Assembly: GCF_011305995.1 (NCBI RefSeq)
Contig: NZ_CP049910.1
Span: 1,488,001 to 1,552,000 of the forward strand
Origin: Diaphorobacter sp. HDW4A
Lineage (GTDB): Bacteria; Pseudomonadota; Gammaproteobacteria; Burkholderiales; Burkholderiaceae_C
Direction: 5' to 3'
DNA length: 64,000 nucleotides
Part shown: piece by piece, positions 52,176-63,630 of the stretch
Layout: each line of letters starts with the position of its first letter
How positions within the stretch are numbered: the stretch's first letter is position 1
Translations under genes and position numbers: made by a program
The notes under the pieces: model-generated
Database searches by the model: none
What the model was told of the DNA's origin: nothing
What the model saw: the letters and a program-made list of their open reading frames with translations, nothing else

Positions 52176-53116
52176 TGCGCGTGCGCTGGTTGGTTTTGTT
52201 CTTGCTGCTGTGCGTTGCCTCGCTGCTGGTGGGGGCGCGGCAGATCGCATGGACGCAGCTTTTTTCGCTCTCCGGCGACGCGTGGTTGACGCTCACCGCC
52301 AGTCGTCTGCCGCGTCTTGCGGCACTGATTCTGACGGGCGTAGGGCTGTCGGTGTGCGGCGTGATCCTGCAGCACATCGTGCGCAACAAGTTCGTTGAGC
52401 CTGGCACCTGCGGCGGGCTGGATGCGGCCAAGCTCGGCATTCTGGTGGCGCTGACGTTGATGCCAACGGCTAGCATCGTCAGCCGGATGGTGTTTGCGCT
52501 GGTCTTCTGCCTTGCTGCGAGCCTGCTGTTCGTCGCCATCATCCGCCGCATCCGGTTCCGCAACACGGTGCTCGTGCCGGTGGTAGGCCTGATGTACGGC
52601 AGCGTGCTCAGCGCACTGGCTGAGTTTTACGCGTACCAGAACAACATCCTGCAAAGCATGCAGGGCTGGCTGCTCGGGGACTTCTCGCGGATTGTGCAGG
52701 GGCACTACGAGATTCTCTACATCATCCTGCCGGTGGTGGTGCTGGCCTACCTGTACGCGCATCGCTTCACAGTCCTCGGTATGGGCGAGGACATGGCTGC
52801 CAGCCTCGGGCTTGGCTACGCCGCCACGGCGGTGATTGGACTGGTGTTGGTGGCCGTGACGGTGTCCGCCTCGGTCATCGCAGTGGGTGCCATCCCGTTC
52901 ATCGGACTGGTCGTTCCCCAGTGGGTCGCCCTGCGTCGTGGGGACAACCTCAGGCGCACGCTGCCGCTGGTGGCGCTGGGTGGTGCGTCGCTGCTGCTGG
53001 CCTGCGACATCATCGGGCGGCTGCTGATCTACCCGTTCGAGGTGCCTATCGGGCTCACGGCAGGCGCTGTGGGTGGTGTGCTGTTCCTCGCGCTGATACT
53101 GCGGAGAGTCCGGTAG
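52175..53116 (+). CDS. FecCD-family siderophore permease, subunit 1
   Basis: 313 residues from the ATG at 52175. About eight to ten membrane helices with family marks SRLPRLAALILTGVGLSVCGVILQ, EPGTCGGLDAAKLG, GMGEDMAASLGL and GAIPFIGLVVPQW. It forms half of the inner-membrane channel for an iron-siderophore importer (FatD/BauD-like). The following gene starts with GTG overlapping its TAG stop. Confidence 0.9.
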   Translation: MRVRWLVLFLLLCVASLLVGARQIAWTQLFSLSGDAWLTLTASRLPRLAALILTGVGLSVCGVILQHIVRNKFVEPGTCGGLDAAKLGILVALTLMPTASIVSRMVFALVFCLAASLLFVAIIRRIRFRNTVLVPVVGLMYGSVLSALAEFYAYQNNILQSMQGWLLGDFSRIVQGHYEILYIILPVVVLAYLYAHRFTVLGMGEDMAASLGLGYAATAVIGLVLVAVTVSASVIAVGAIPFIGLVVPQWVALRRGDNLRRTLPLVALGGASLLLACDIIGRLLIYPFEVPIGLTAGAVGGVLFLALILRRVR

Positions 53117-54063
53117 TGCGCGCCGGTCTTCGTTGGTCGATAGCGCTCGGCATCGTCGCGTTGGCGGTGGCCTTTGTGTTGCTGGGCTCGGGGCTCGACT
53201 TCGACTATGTGATCCCCAAGCGGCTGGTTCGGCTTGCGGCCATTGTCGTTGGTGGCATTTGCGTGGCGGTCTCGTCCATCATTTTCCAGACGCTGGTGGG
53301 CAACCGCATTCTGACGCCAGCCATCATGGGCTACGAGGCCGTCTATCTGCTGTGGCAGTCGCTGTTGCTTCTGCTGCTCGGAACGCTCGGGCTCACGATG
53401 CTGGGCGTGCGTGGTAATTTCCTGGTGTCGGTGGTGCTGATGCTGGGTTACTCGTGGTGGCTCAACCGCTGGTTGTTGCGCCGGGGCAAGGGCGATGTCT
53501 ACGTCTTGTTGCTGCTGGGGCTGGTGCTGACGATGGTGATCGGCACGTTCACGCAGTTCGTGCAATTGCGCATCAGCCCGGGCGAGTTCGCGGTGTTTCA
53601 GGGGCTGAGTTATGCCTCGTTCAACCGCGCACGGCCCGAAACGCTGATCTACGCGAGCGTGGCCGTTCTGCTGGTCAGCGTGGTCGTTTGCAAGACCTTG
53701 CCGATCCTCGACGTGCTCGCGCTCGGTCGCGATCAAGCCATCTCGCTGGGGGTGCAGCAGCCGGTCTATCTGCGGCTCTATCTCGCGCTGATCGCCGTGC
53801 TCGTCGCGGTCTCCACCAGCCTCATCGGGCCCACGGCGTTCGTGGGCATCTTCGTCGCCAACATCGTCTACGCCCTGGCGCCCAGTGCCCGGCATCGTCT
53901 TTCGCTGCCTCTCGGGTGCGCAATCGCCATCGCGATCTTCATCCTCGCTCAGCTTCTGGTTGAGCATGTCTTCAACTACAAGACCACCGTCAGCATTCTT
54001 GTGAATCTGGTCTGTGGTGCGTACTTCCTCGCGCTGATCGTGCGTGCGCGAGGCAATCCATGA
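53116..54063 (+). CDS. FecCD-family siderophore permease, subunit 2
   Basis: 315 residues from the GTG at 53116, which overlaps the preceding TAG stop (TAGTG); no nearer ATG fits. Marks are KRLVRLAAIVVGGICVAVSSIIFQ, LTPAIMGYEAVYLLWQ, LGRDQAISLGV and IGPTAFVGIFVANIVY. It is the second channel half (FatC/BauC-like), and its stop overlaps the ATPase gene start as ATGA. Confidence 0.9.
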   Translation: MRAGLRWSIALGIVALAVAFVLLGSGLDFDYVIPKRLVRLAAIVVGGICVAVSSIIFQTLVGNRILTPAIMGYEAVYLLWQSLLLLLLGTLGLTMLGVRGNFLVSVVLMLGYSWWLNRWLLRRGKGDVYVLLLLGLVLTMVIGTFTQFVQLRISPGEFAVFQGLSYASFNRARPETLIYASVAVLLVSVVVCKTLPILDVLALGRDQAISLGVQQPVYLRLYLALIAVLVAVSTSLIGPTAFVGIFVANIVYALAPSARHRLSLPLGCAIAIAIFILAQLLVEHVFNYKTTVSILVNLVCGAYFLALIVRARGNP

Positions 54064-54845
54064 TCACCGTTCGCAACCTTCAAAAAACCTACGGCGACAA
54101 GGCCGTGCTGAATGGCGTGAGCGCTGCGTTTCCCGCGCGCTGCGTCACCTCGTTGATCGGCCCGAACGGCGCGGGCAAGTCCACCCTGTTGATGCTGATG
54201 GCGCGGTTGCTGGAGCCGAGCGCGGGTGAGATCGAATGGCAGGGCCAGAACGTCGCCCACATCAAAACGGCTGACTATGCCAGGCGGGTCGCCACGCTGC
54301 GCCAGTCTCCGGGCTTCAACATGCGATTGACCGTTGAAGAGTTGGTGGCCTTCGGCCGGTTTCCGCACAGCCGTGGGACTCTGACGGCCGAGGACCGGCG
54401 CGCCGTGGACGAGGCCATTGATTTTCTGTCGTTGGAGTCTTTGCGCCACGCCTGGATCGACGAGATCAGCGGCGGGCAGCGCCAGATGGCGTTTCTTGCA
54501 ATGACCATGGCGCAGCAGACCGATGTGCTGCTGCTCGACGAGCCGCTCAACAACCTCGACATGAAGCATGCGGTGCAGATCATGCAGGCGCTGCGCCGTC
54601 TGTGCGACGAGCAGGGACGCACCGTCATTCTGGTGATTCATGACATCAATTTCGCGGCCAATTATTCGGACCACATCGTAGCCCTCCAGAACGGTGCCCT
54701 GCGTTTCTGCGGACCGACCGACGAGGTGGTGACCGAAGCACGTCTGGCCGAGCTGTACGAACTGGATTTCGACATCACGCGCAGCAACCGTGGCTGCGTC
54801 TGCAATTACTTCACCTCCAAAGGACAAAAGGAAAAACGCTCATGA
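54060..54845 (+). CDS. Siderophore ABC importer ATPase
   Basis: 261 residues. Walker A GPNGAGKST, signature ISGGQRQ, Walker B VLLLDEP, then H-loop LVIHDINFAANYSDH. The N-terminal half MITVRNLQKTYGDKAVL and length fit FecE/FatE-type ATPases. It powers the FecCD-type channel (52175-54063). Its stop overlaps the binding-protein gene start as ATGA. Confidence 0.93.
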   Translation: MITVRNLQKTYGDKAVLNGVSAAFPARCVTSLIGPNGAGKSTLLMLMARLLEPSAGEIEWQGQNVAHIKTADYARRVATLRQSPGFNMRLTVEELVAFGRFPHSRGTLTAEDRRAVDEAIDFLSLESLRHAWIDEISGGQRQMAFLAMTMAQQTDVLLLDEPLNNLDMKHAVQIMQALRRLCDEQGRTVILVIHDINFAANYSDHIVALQNGALRFCGPTDEVVTEARLAELYELDFDITRSNRGCVCNYFTSKGQKEKRS

Positions 54846-55783
54846 CACCAGAACGCAGACAATTTGTGCTCTCTGCGGCAGGAAGCGCGACACTGCTCGC
54901 GCTGCCGCAGATGGCAAGTGCCTATGCACCCATCACCGTTCGGCACCGGATGGGTACCACGGTCATCAACAAGCTGCCGCAGCGCGTGGCGGCGCTGGAG
55001 ATGAACGAGGTGGATTTTCTCGACCAGCTCGGTGTGCCGATTGCGGGCATGGTCAAGGACTTTGTTCCGCACTTTCTGGTCAAGTACAAGAACGATGCGA
55101 AGGTTCGGGACCTCGGCGCTATCGTTCAGCCGAATCTGGAGCGGGTGCATGCCTTGAGGCCCGACCTGATCCTGATGACGCCGATTCAGGCCAATCACTT
55201 TCAGGAACTCACCGAGATTGCGCCCACGCTGCATTACGACGTGGATTTCAAGAACAGCGCGACGGGCCACATCGATGTCGTCAAGGCACATCTGCAGACC
55301 TTGGGACGCATCTTCGAGAAAGAAGCCATCGCCAAAGACAAGGCCGCGCAACTGGATGCCAAGGTGCAACTGGCTCAGCGCACCACCGAAGGCCGTGCCG
55401 AGAAAGCGCTGATCGTGCTGCACAACAACGGGGCCTTCAGCTCGTTCGGAATGCAGTCGCGCTACGGTTTTGTCTTCAGCGCGTTGGGGGTGAAGCCTGC
55501 CAACACGGCAGCCGAAGCCAGCCTGCATGGCCAGCCGATCTCGAGCGAGTTCATTCAACAGGCCAATCCCGACATTCTCTATGTGGTGAATCGCACGGCG
55601 GTCATGGAGCGCCGCCCGGTCATGAATGCCGAGAGCATCGCCAATCCGCTGCTGCGTCAGACCAAGGCCTGGAAAAACGGCCGCGTGGTCTTTGTCGACG
55701 CGGATGCCTGGTATATCACCGGCGCTAGCCCGACGTCGCTCGGCCTGCTGATGGACGACGTCATCAAGGGCTATCAGCGCTGA
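54842..55783 (+). CDS. Siderophore-binding periplasmic protein (FatB/CeuE-like)
   Basis: 313 residues. The N-terminus PERRQFVLSAAG has a twin-arginine-like signal (RRQFVL), so it may be Tat-exported; no lipobox Cys follows. The body has the class III binding-protein pattern PQRVAALEMNEVDFLDQLGVPIAGM, LRPDLILMTP and the C-terminal VFVDADAWYITGASPTSLGLLMDD, typical of catechol-siderophore binders such as CeuE and BauB. It hands the iron complex to the adjoining permeases. Confidence 0.9.
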   Translation: MTPERRQFVLSAAGSATLLALPQMASAYAPITVRHRMGTTVINKLPQRVAALEMNEVDFLDQLGVPIAGMVKDFVPHFLVKYKNDAKVRDLGAIVQPNLERVHALRPDLILMTPIQANHFQELTEIAPTLHYDVDFKNSATGHIDVVKAHLQTLGRIFEKEAIAKDKAAQLDAKVQLAQRTTEGRAEKALIVLHNNGAFSSFGMQSRYGFVFSALGVKPANTAAEASLHGQPISSEFIQQANPDILYVVNRTAVMERRPVMNAESIANPLLRQTKAWKNGRVVFVDADAWYITGASPTSLGLLMDDVIKGYQR

Positions 55784-55918
55784 CGCTTCAACGTTTCAAT
55801 GTTACCTCGTCTTCCAATCATAGTTTTCCTTTCATCGCTTTTCGTAGCCAGGTTCTACCCAGCCAACAAGCCGTCCATTCAACGAGTCGATTTCAAGCTT
55901 CATCTCAAGGAACCTGGC

Positions 55919-58168
55919 ATGTCTACACGCCGCACCCACACTCGCTCAAACCTTGTAGCACCGAACGCACCAAGCCCTTATCCCGCTGCAGCTCCTTTTG
56001 CCCTGCGACGCAGCACGACCGCCAGAAGCGCGCTGCTGATGGGCGTGGCACTTGGAGGCATGGCCGTTGCCGCTCCGTACTCCATCTCCCAGACCGCTGC
56101 AAGCCAGCGCCCGGAAGCCACGGCCACGCTGCCGCAGGTCACTGTGAAGGAAAATGCCGCATTGCCAACCGCGCCCTACGCGGGCGGGCAGGTGTCGTCG
56201 GGCGGCCGCTTGGGTTTTCTGGGCGACAAGGACTTCATGGAGACGCCTTTCAACGCCATCAGCTATACCGACAAGTTCGTTGAAGACCGACAGGCCCAGA
56301 CCATCACCGAGGTGATTTCCGCCACCGACCCGACGGTGTTCAGCAACGGCGTGTCCGGGGCTTGGAGCGAGGCCTATTCGATCCGCGGTTTTTCCTCCAA
56401 CACCTACGACATGACGTTCGGCGGTCTCTACGGCATGGCCCCGTACTACCGAACGACGCCGGAAATGTTCGGCCGCATCGAGGTGTTGAAAGGACCCTCA
56501 GCATTGCTCAATGGCATGCCTCCGGGCGGCTCGGTGGGCGGCTCCGTGAATCTCGTACCCAAGCGTGCTGGCAACGAACCGCTGACCCGTTTGACGACCA
56601 CCTACATGTCGGACTCCCAGTTCGGAGGGCACATCGATGTGGGCCGCCGATTCGGCGACGACAAGCAGTTCGGCATCCGTTTCAACGGCGCCTACCGCAA
56701 TGGAGACGGCGCAGTCAACGATCAGGAAAAGAAGGTGCAGTTGGCCTCGGTGGGGCTGGACTGGCGCGGCGAGCGTGCGCGCATCTCTGCGGACATCTAC
56801 GCCAGCGACGACCGCGTGAATGGCGTGACCCGGGGCATCAATCTGGCACCGGGCATTGCGATTCCCCGGCCGCCCAAGGCTGACACCTTGCTGAATCCGG
56901 ATTGGTCCTATGTCCACAACAAGGACAAGGCGGTGATGGTGCGTGGCGAGTTCGACGTGAGCGATCAGGTCATGGCCTATGCGGCCTTTGGCGTGAGCAA
57001 GACGAACTACCAATACAACGGCGCCATGTCCGCCCAGGTACTCAATGCGGCGGGAGACTACCGCACCTCGATGGGCCAGTTGGCGTTCGACCAGAAGAAG
57101 CAATCCGCAGAATTGGGCTTGAAGGGCAAGCTGCAGACCGGATCGATCAAACATCAATGGGCGCTGAACGCCACGCACTACGCGCACAAGCAAAACGACT
57201 TTGGCCGCCGCAGTGTGCCCGGCGCGGATTGGACTACGAATCTCTACAACCCGGTCTGGGGGCCCGCTGCCGAATTCATCGCGCCGCACATTTCCCACAC
57301 CGAAGTGCGTCTGGCCAGCTACGGCATTGCGGATACCCTGTCATTCGCAGAGGACCGCGTGCAACTGACGTTGGGCGCGCGCCACCAGCAGGTGGTCAGC
57401 GACACCTTCGGCGTCACGAGCGGGGCGCGCACCGCACGCTATGACCAGAGCGCCACGTCGCCAGCGGCGGCGCTGGTGGTCAAGGCGACGGACCATGTAT
57501 CGGTCTATGCCAACTACATCCAAGGTCTGAGCCAGGGCGCGACCGCACCGATGACCGCCGCCAATGCGGGTGAAGTCTTCGCTCCCTACAAGAGCAAGCA
57601 AAAGGAAGTCGGCGTGAAGCTGGACCTTGGCGGATTTGCGCACACCTTCAGCCTGTTTGAGATCAATCGCCCCAGCAGCTACACCGACCCGGTCACCAAC
57701 GTCTATTCGTTTGGTGGAGAACAGCGCAATCGCGGTCTGGAATGGGGCTTCTTTGGCGCACCGTTGAGCGGTGTGCGACTGATGGGCGGCGTGGCCTACA
57801 CCGCACCCAAGCTGACGCAGACGGCAGGAGGTGTGAATCAAGGCAAGACCGCCACCGGCGTTCCAAAATGGCAAGGCAAGCTGGGCGCAGAGTGGGATGT
57901 GCCGGCCCTGCAGGGCCTCACCGTGACCGCCAACGCCACGGCCGTCTCCAAGCAATACATCAGCGCAGACAACCAGCTTTGGGCATCGGGTCGCACGATC
58001 TATGATGTCGGCGCGCGCTACTCGACCAAGGCGGCGGAGTATCCGATCACCTTGCGCGCGACGGTGAACAACGTCACCAACAAGGCCTACTGGGGCATGC
58101 CATTGCTGTCGAGCCTGGCGCTGGGCGCTCCGCGCACGGTGGTGGTTTCGGCGAGCGTGGATTTCTGA
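55919..58168 (+). CDS. TonB-dependent siderophore receptor
   Basis: 749 residues from the ATG at 55919 (AAGGAA 7 nt upstream; an earlier in-frame ATG at 55799 is less likely). A long basic signal region ends near residue 55. A plug domain (LPQVTVKENAALPTAP, then SIRGFSSNTYDMTFGG and RIEVLKGPSALLNGMPPGGSVGGSVNLV) is followed by a beta-barrel whose C-terminus ends in Phe (VVVSASVDF). The FhuA/FcuA-type plug fits hydroxamate or mixed siderophores as well as catechols. It closes the transport cluster; no Fur box was recognised upstream. Confidence 0.93.
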   Translation: MSTRRTHTRSNLVAPNAPSPYPAAAPFALRRSTTARSALLMGVALGGMAVAAPYSISQTAASQRPEATATLPQVTVKENAALPTAPYAGGQVSSGGRLGFLGDKDFMETPFNAISYTDKFVEDRQAQTITEVISATDPTVFSNGVSGAWSEAYSIRGFSSNTYDMTFGGLYGMAPYYRTTPEMFGRIEVLKGPSALLNGMPPGGSVGGSVNLVPKRAGNEPLTRLTTTYMSDSQFGGHIDVGRRFGDDKQFGIRFNGAYRNGDGAVNDQEKKVQLASVGLDWRGERARISADIYASDDRVNGVTRGINLAPGIAIPRPPKADTLLNPDWSYVHNKDKAVMVRGEFDVSDQVMAYAAFGVSKTNYQYNGAMSAQVLNAAGDYRTSMGQLAFDQKKQSAELGLKGKLQTGSIKHQWALNATHYAHKQNDFGRRSVPGADWTTNLYNPVWGPAAEFIAPHISHTEVRLASYGIADTLSFAEDRVQLTLGARHQQVVSDTFGVTSGARTARYDQSATSPAAALVVKATDHVSVYANYIQGLSQGATAPMTAANAGEVFAPYKSKQKEVGVKLDLGGFAHTFSLFEINRPSSYTDPVTNVYSFGGEQRNRGLEWGFFGAPLSGVRLMGGVAYTAPKLTQTAGGVNQGKTATGVPKWQGKLGAEWDVPALQGLTVTANATAVSKQYISADNQLWASGRTIYDVGARYSTKAAEYPITLRATVNNVTNKAYWGMPLLSSLALGAPRTVVVSASVDF

Positions 58169-58184
58169 GCACGCATGATTGAAT

Positions 58185-58221
58185 GAGCGAACGGTCTGGT
58201 CGATGATTCGACTATTCGCTC
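58185..58221 (+). terminator. Nested inverted repeat after the receptor gene
   Basis: GAGCGAA (58185-58191) pairs with TTCGCTC (58215-58221), enclosing GTCGA-TGAT-TCGAC (58199-58212). It starts 17 nt after the receptor stop and is a plausible factor-assisted terminator. No T run. Confidence 0.55.
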
Positions 58222-58300
58222 GATCAGGCGGTGGAACCTATGGCTGTGCCGACGTGGCTGAACGATTCTTGACGAGAGAAATGCGTGCCTTACCGGCACG

Positions 58301-58342
58301 TATTGCGCATTGCGCATTGCGTATTGCGTATTGCGTATTACG
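58301..58342. repeat. Heptanucleotide tandem repeat (YATTGCG) x6
   Basis: Six adjoining 7-mers: TATTGCG, CATTGCG, CATTGCG, TATTGCG, TATTGCG, TATTACG. The stop codon of the minus-strand diguanylate cyclase (58338-58340) lies inside the last unit, so the array forms the gene's 3' end. Such simple repeats expand and shrink by slippage. Confidence 0.85.
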
Positions 58343-59663
58343 CGTTGAGTACGTTGAGTGCGACCCGATTTCTCCCGGCATGCTTTGCTTGATAGAGAGC
58401 GCTGTCGGCGCGCAAAAGAAGGGCCTCAGTTTTCTCCTGCTCCAAGACACGAGCAACGCCAAGGGACAATGTGAAATGCCCAACTCCCGGATCGGCGCAG
58501 GCGGCCACTGCCTCACGAACACGCTCAGCCAGATCCATGACCTCACTCAGAGCGGCTGTGCGGACGATGAGCAGAAATTCCTCTCCGCCCCAACGCACCA
58601 CATCGCCCATGTCACCCGTGCCCTCCCGAAGGACGTTGGCGACCAACTTGAGCACGCGGTCCCCAGCCGAATGGCCAAATTCGTCGTTGATCCGCTTGAA
58701 GAAATCCACATCCGCAATGATCAGGCTGTAGGCCAGACCGCTTTCTTGAGCGTCCACCTGGCAGCGTTGCAACGCCGCCTCCCCGGCATGTCGATTCAAT
58801 AGGCCGGTAAGCCTGTCTCGGGTAGCCTGCTCTTTCAGAATGTTTTCGCGCTGGACCATGGTCGATATGTCCTTGGCGATGCAGACATAGTGGGTGAGTC
58901 GTCCCCCTGAATCGCGCAGGGCCGCAATGCTCTGTTCCGCGTAGTACTCACCACCGTTCTTGTGTCGGTTGATGAAGGTCGCCCGGAAATCTTCACCGTT
59001 GCCCAAGGCCACTTTCAAGCGGTCATAGAACGATGGTTCATGAGCGCCGCTGCGCAAGATCGACATGGGTGTCTGACCCAGGAGTTCGCTCGCCGGATAG
59101 CCCGACATCTGCTCGAACGCGAGGTTGACGAAGACGATGGCAAATTCGCTGTCTGTGACCAGAACCGCATCGTTGCTTGAGTTCAAGGCCTGCGCCAGAA
59201 GTTTGCGCTCCTGTTCGGCATGCACCCTGGCCGAGATGTCGCGTTGCACCGAAACAAAATGGCTGATGGTTCCCAGCTCATCCCTGACGGGCGATATATT
59301 CCACTCCAGCCAATAGGTTGAGCCGTTTTTTCGATAGTTGAGCGCAACGCCCGCAAATTCATGACCCGTTTCAAGACATGCACGCAGCTCATCGAGGACC
59401 TTCCGGTCGGTCAGCGGACCCTGCAGCATTCGAGGCGACCTGCCAAGCAGCTCGGCCTCTGCATACCCGGTCATTTCGCACAATGCTGCGTTGCAGAACT
59501 GAATCACCGGCCCATCGCCGGTCATGTCTGCGTTGGTGATCATCAGTGCATTGCTCGACTGCCGGACAGCAGCGGACAGCAGCGCCCTCATCTGCGGTTG
59601 CTGCGTTAGGAGGTCGATCGAATTCGGGGGCTGTTCTGAACGCACAGTTTTATTTTCAGTCAA
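58338..59663 (-). CDS. PAS-PAS-GGDEF diguanylate cyclase
   Basis: 441 residues. It makes cyclic-di-GMP. Two PAS domains (about 30-145 and 150-275) precede a GGDEF domain with RDRLTGLLNRHAGE, ADVDFFKRINDEFGHSAGD and the active-site motif GGEEF. The RxxD inhibitory site that normally sits five residues before the motif is absent (GDVVRWGGEEF), so product inhibition is probably lost. The first PAS is LOV-like (GRSPRMLQGPLTD) but has Ser-Pro where LOV photosensors have Asn-Cys. No membrane helices, so it is cytoplasmic. Its 3' end lies in a heptamer repeat. Confidence 0.92.
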   Translation of the reverse strand: MTENKTVRSEQPPNSIDLLTQQPQMRALLSAAVRQSSNALMITNADMTGDGPVIQFCNAALCEMTGYAEAELLGRSPRMLQGPLTDRKVLDELRACLETGHEFAGVALNYRKNGSTYWLEWNISPVRDELGTISHFVSVQRDISARVHAEQERKLLAQALNSSNDAVLVTDSEFAIVFVNLAFEQMSGYPASELLGQTPMSILRSGAHEPSFYDRLKVALGNGEDFRATFINRHKNGGEYYAEQSIAALRDSGGRLTHYVCIAKDISTMVQRENILKEQATRDRLTGLLNRHAGEAALQRCQVDAQESGLAYSLIIADVDFFKRINDEFGHSAGDRVLKLVANVLREGTGDMGDVVRWGGEEFLLIVRTAALSEVMDLAERVREAVAACADPGVGHFTLSLGVARVLEQEKTEALLLRADSALYQAKHAGRNRVALNVLNA

Positions 59664-60029
59664 TTCAGCACAATATGATACATATTCCTTTGTAAAAATT
59701 CACATGAAGATGCACAGCGCCCCTTCAACTTCTGCAGGGCGGCTGAAGCGACCGGGTGTAGTCATGGGTGCTCCTCCGCATCTTGGCTCCCGGTTTGTCC
59801 CGACATGCGAGGTGCATTCGATCTTTAAGAGATCTGTGTGGGTGGCGCGTGTGGCCTTGGCGAATGCATCGCTCGCCATGTAGCCGCTGCCTGCCTTGCT
59901 GCCCGCGAGCACCAGCAGGGACTGGTTGATGAGTTCGATCTGGTTGTGACGGACCGCGAGGCGGGAGCGCATTCTCACGGTACAAGGAGAATCGGCGAAC
60001 CTGTGTTGGCCTCATCAAGGAGCGCCACA
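59664..60029. other. Gene-poor stretch of 366 bases
   Basis: No convincing gene. The first part (around 59640-59700) is AT-rich and should hold the diguanylate cyclase promoter. A minus-strand open frame at 59700-59978 (92 codons, containing HNQIELINQSLLVLAG and YMASDAFAKATRATH) looks protein-like in places but has no ribosome site or known family and may be a gene remnant. Confidence 0.4.
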
Positions 60030-60485
60030 TCACTCCAGCCGGCTGTCTCCTGCGACGCAAGCCCGTTTCAGCGACTTGGCAGAATAGTCCAGCGTTTTTT
60101 TCATTGCACCACCCAGTATTCGGGCATCGATGTGCAGTTGAAAGTGGGCCCCGGTGTTGATCTGGAACGCCTGCGCCGACAGCATGTTGCCGCATTTCAC
60201 CGTCCACTCCTTGCGGTTCTTGTTCACCAGGCGGCTGTTGGCGATACGGCATTGACTGAAACGCTGGCCAAGCAACTGGTCTGGGTACAGAAATCCCTCT
60301 TTGTCGATTTGCTCTGCGCCAAAACACCGGTTCTTGATGCGCGGTGGTTTTGCGGCCTTGTTGCCAATGGCCGATCTGCTCTCAGTCACTTCGAATGGGC
60401 CTGGCCGCGCAGCATGGGCCGGTATGGTGGTGACCAGCAACATCGCTGCGAAAAGACTGGCGAAAGTGGATGTGAACGTGGGCAT
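60030..60485 (-). CDS. Small exported protein, DUF3617-like
   Basis: 151 residues with a signal peptide (MPTFTSTFASLFAAMLLVTTIPAHA, cleavage after about residue 25). The mature protein has four Cys residues (54, 79, 98, 143) spaced for two disulfides, and the pattern C-F-G-A-E followed by F-S-Q-C-R and W-T-V-K-C-G resembles the DUF3617 family of periplasmic proteins of unknown function. The 256 bases upstream to 60741 show nothing I can name. Confidence 0.7.
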   Translation of the reverse strand: MPTFTSTFASLFAAMLLVTTIPAHAARPGPFEVTESRSAIGNKAAKPPRIKNRCFGAEQIDKEGFLYPDQLLGQRFSQCRIANSRLVNKNRKEWTVKCGNMLSAQAFQINTGAHFQLHIDARILGGAMKKTLDYSAKSLKRACVAGDSRLE

Positions 60486-60741
60486 GGCCCCAAGTTAACA
60501 GGTTTTGTGCCGCCTGGCTGAGGACAAGTTGCTCCGCAGGTAATTCCCTCCCTCGGATTGCAGGAATTCAAATCTGCGGGCGACTCTGCCTTCGTCGGAA
60601 CGTGTGCTGATGCTGAGGCCAATGCCCGTTGGGTTCTGCCCTCATTGCATACCTGAAATTGATTTGGCTGACAGGATGCCGCCAAGCGACTGGGCGGAGT
60701 TGGCCTTTGGCAACTGCGCACGCATATTCGAGGCCATCACT

Positions 60742-62799
<2,058 letters not shown>

Positions 62800-62830
62800 A
62801 TCGCTTGTCTCCTTGAATTGCGTGACGCTG

Positions 62831-63613
62831 TCAGGCCGCCGTGTGGAACATCACCGAGCCGAGCGAGGTGGCGCCGCTGCCGATGTGGCATTCGACGGTC
62901 ACGCCGGGGGCGAGCGCTTCGGCGGCAGTGGCGGCTCCTGCCATGATCAGCGAGCCGGCGGGCAGGCTCATTTCAGCGCCATGCAGCAGCCGCGAAGCCT
63001 GCACGATGCTGCGCAGCGGTTGGCCCAGAATTGCGGCGGTCGAGCCGACTTGCGCATTGCGGCCGTTGATCTGCATGCGCACGCCCGCGTTGGCGAGGGC
63101 GTCGAAATTGCGCGACCAGGGGCCCACCACCAAGCCAGCTGAAGAGCAGTTGTCGGCGACCACATCTTCGAGGGTGAACTTGAAGTTGCGGTAGCGCGAG
63201 TCGATCAGTTCCATCGCCGGAGCGACGGCTTCGAGATAGTCGACAGCCTCGAGCGAGGTGAGTGGGCCATCAATGCTCTTCTTGGTGATGAAGCAGACCT
63301 CGGGCTCGACGCGCGCATGGATGTAGCGCTTGAGGTCGACGACCGCACCTTCTTCTTCCAGCATGGCATCGGTGAGCAAGCCCCAGATGAGGCTGTCCAC
63401 GCCCATCTGGATCATCTTGGCGCGGCTGGTGAAGCCGAGTTTGATCCCTACCATCTTCTCGCCGCGCTCAATGCGCCGCGCGATGGAGGCGCGTTGGATT
63501 TCGTAGGCCTCGACCAGATTGAAATGACCTGCTTTGAACTGATCTACCTCGGCCGCATGGTGCGCTGCGTCATCCAGCACCTGCGCTGCCTGCTCGATGG
63601 TTGTTTGATTCAT
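62831..63613 (-). CDS. 4-oxalocrotonate (2-oxo-3-hexenedioate) decarboxylase (AmnE/NbaG-like)
   Basis: 260 residues from the ATG at 63613, which has GGAG 9 nt upstream; an ATG at 63634 overlaps the preceding stop as ATGA and is the alternative. Fold-mates are the dienoate hydratases; here [32 protein letters not shown] and [16 protein letters not shown] mark the decarboxylase branch. It yields 2-hydroxypentadienoate for the hydratase at 63631. Confidence 0.88.
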   Translation of the reverse strand: MNQTTIEQAAQVLDDAAHHAAEVDQFKAGHFNLVEAYEIQRASIARRIERGEKMVGIKLGFTSRAKMIQMGVDSLIWGLLTDAMLEEEGAVVDLKRYIHARVEPEVCFITKKSIDGPLTSLEAVDYLEAVAPAMELIDSRYRNFKFTLEDVVADNCSSAGLVVGPWSRNFDALANAGVRMQINGRNAQVGSTAAILGQPLRSIVQASRLLHGAEMSLPAGSLIMAGAATAAEALAPGVTVECHIGSGATSLGSVMFHTAA

Positions 63614-63630
63614 TGTCCGCTTCTCCGTGC

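Noticed and set aside
55784..55918. Fur box upstream of the TonB receptor
   Set aside because: No stretch close to GATAATGATAATCATTATC was found here or before 48634; a matrix scan could still find a weak one.
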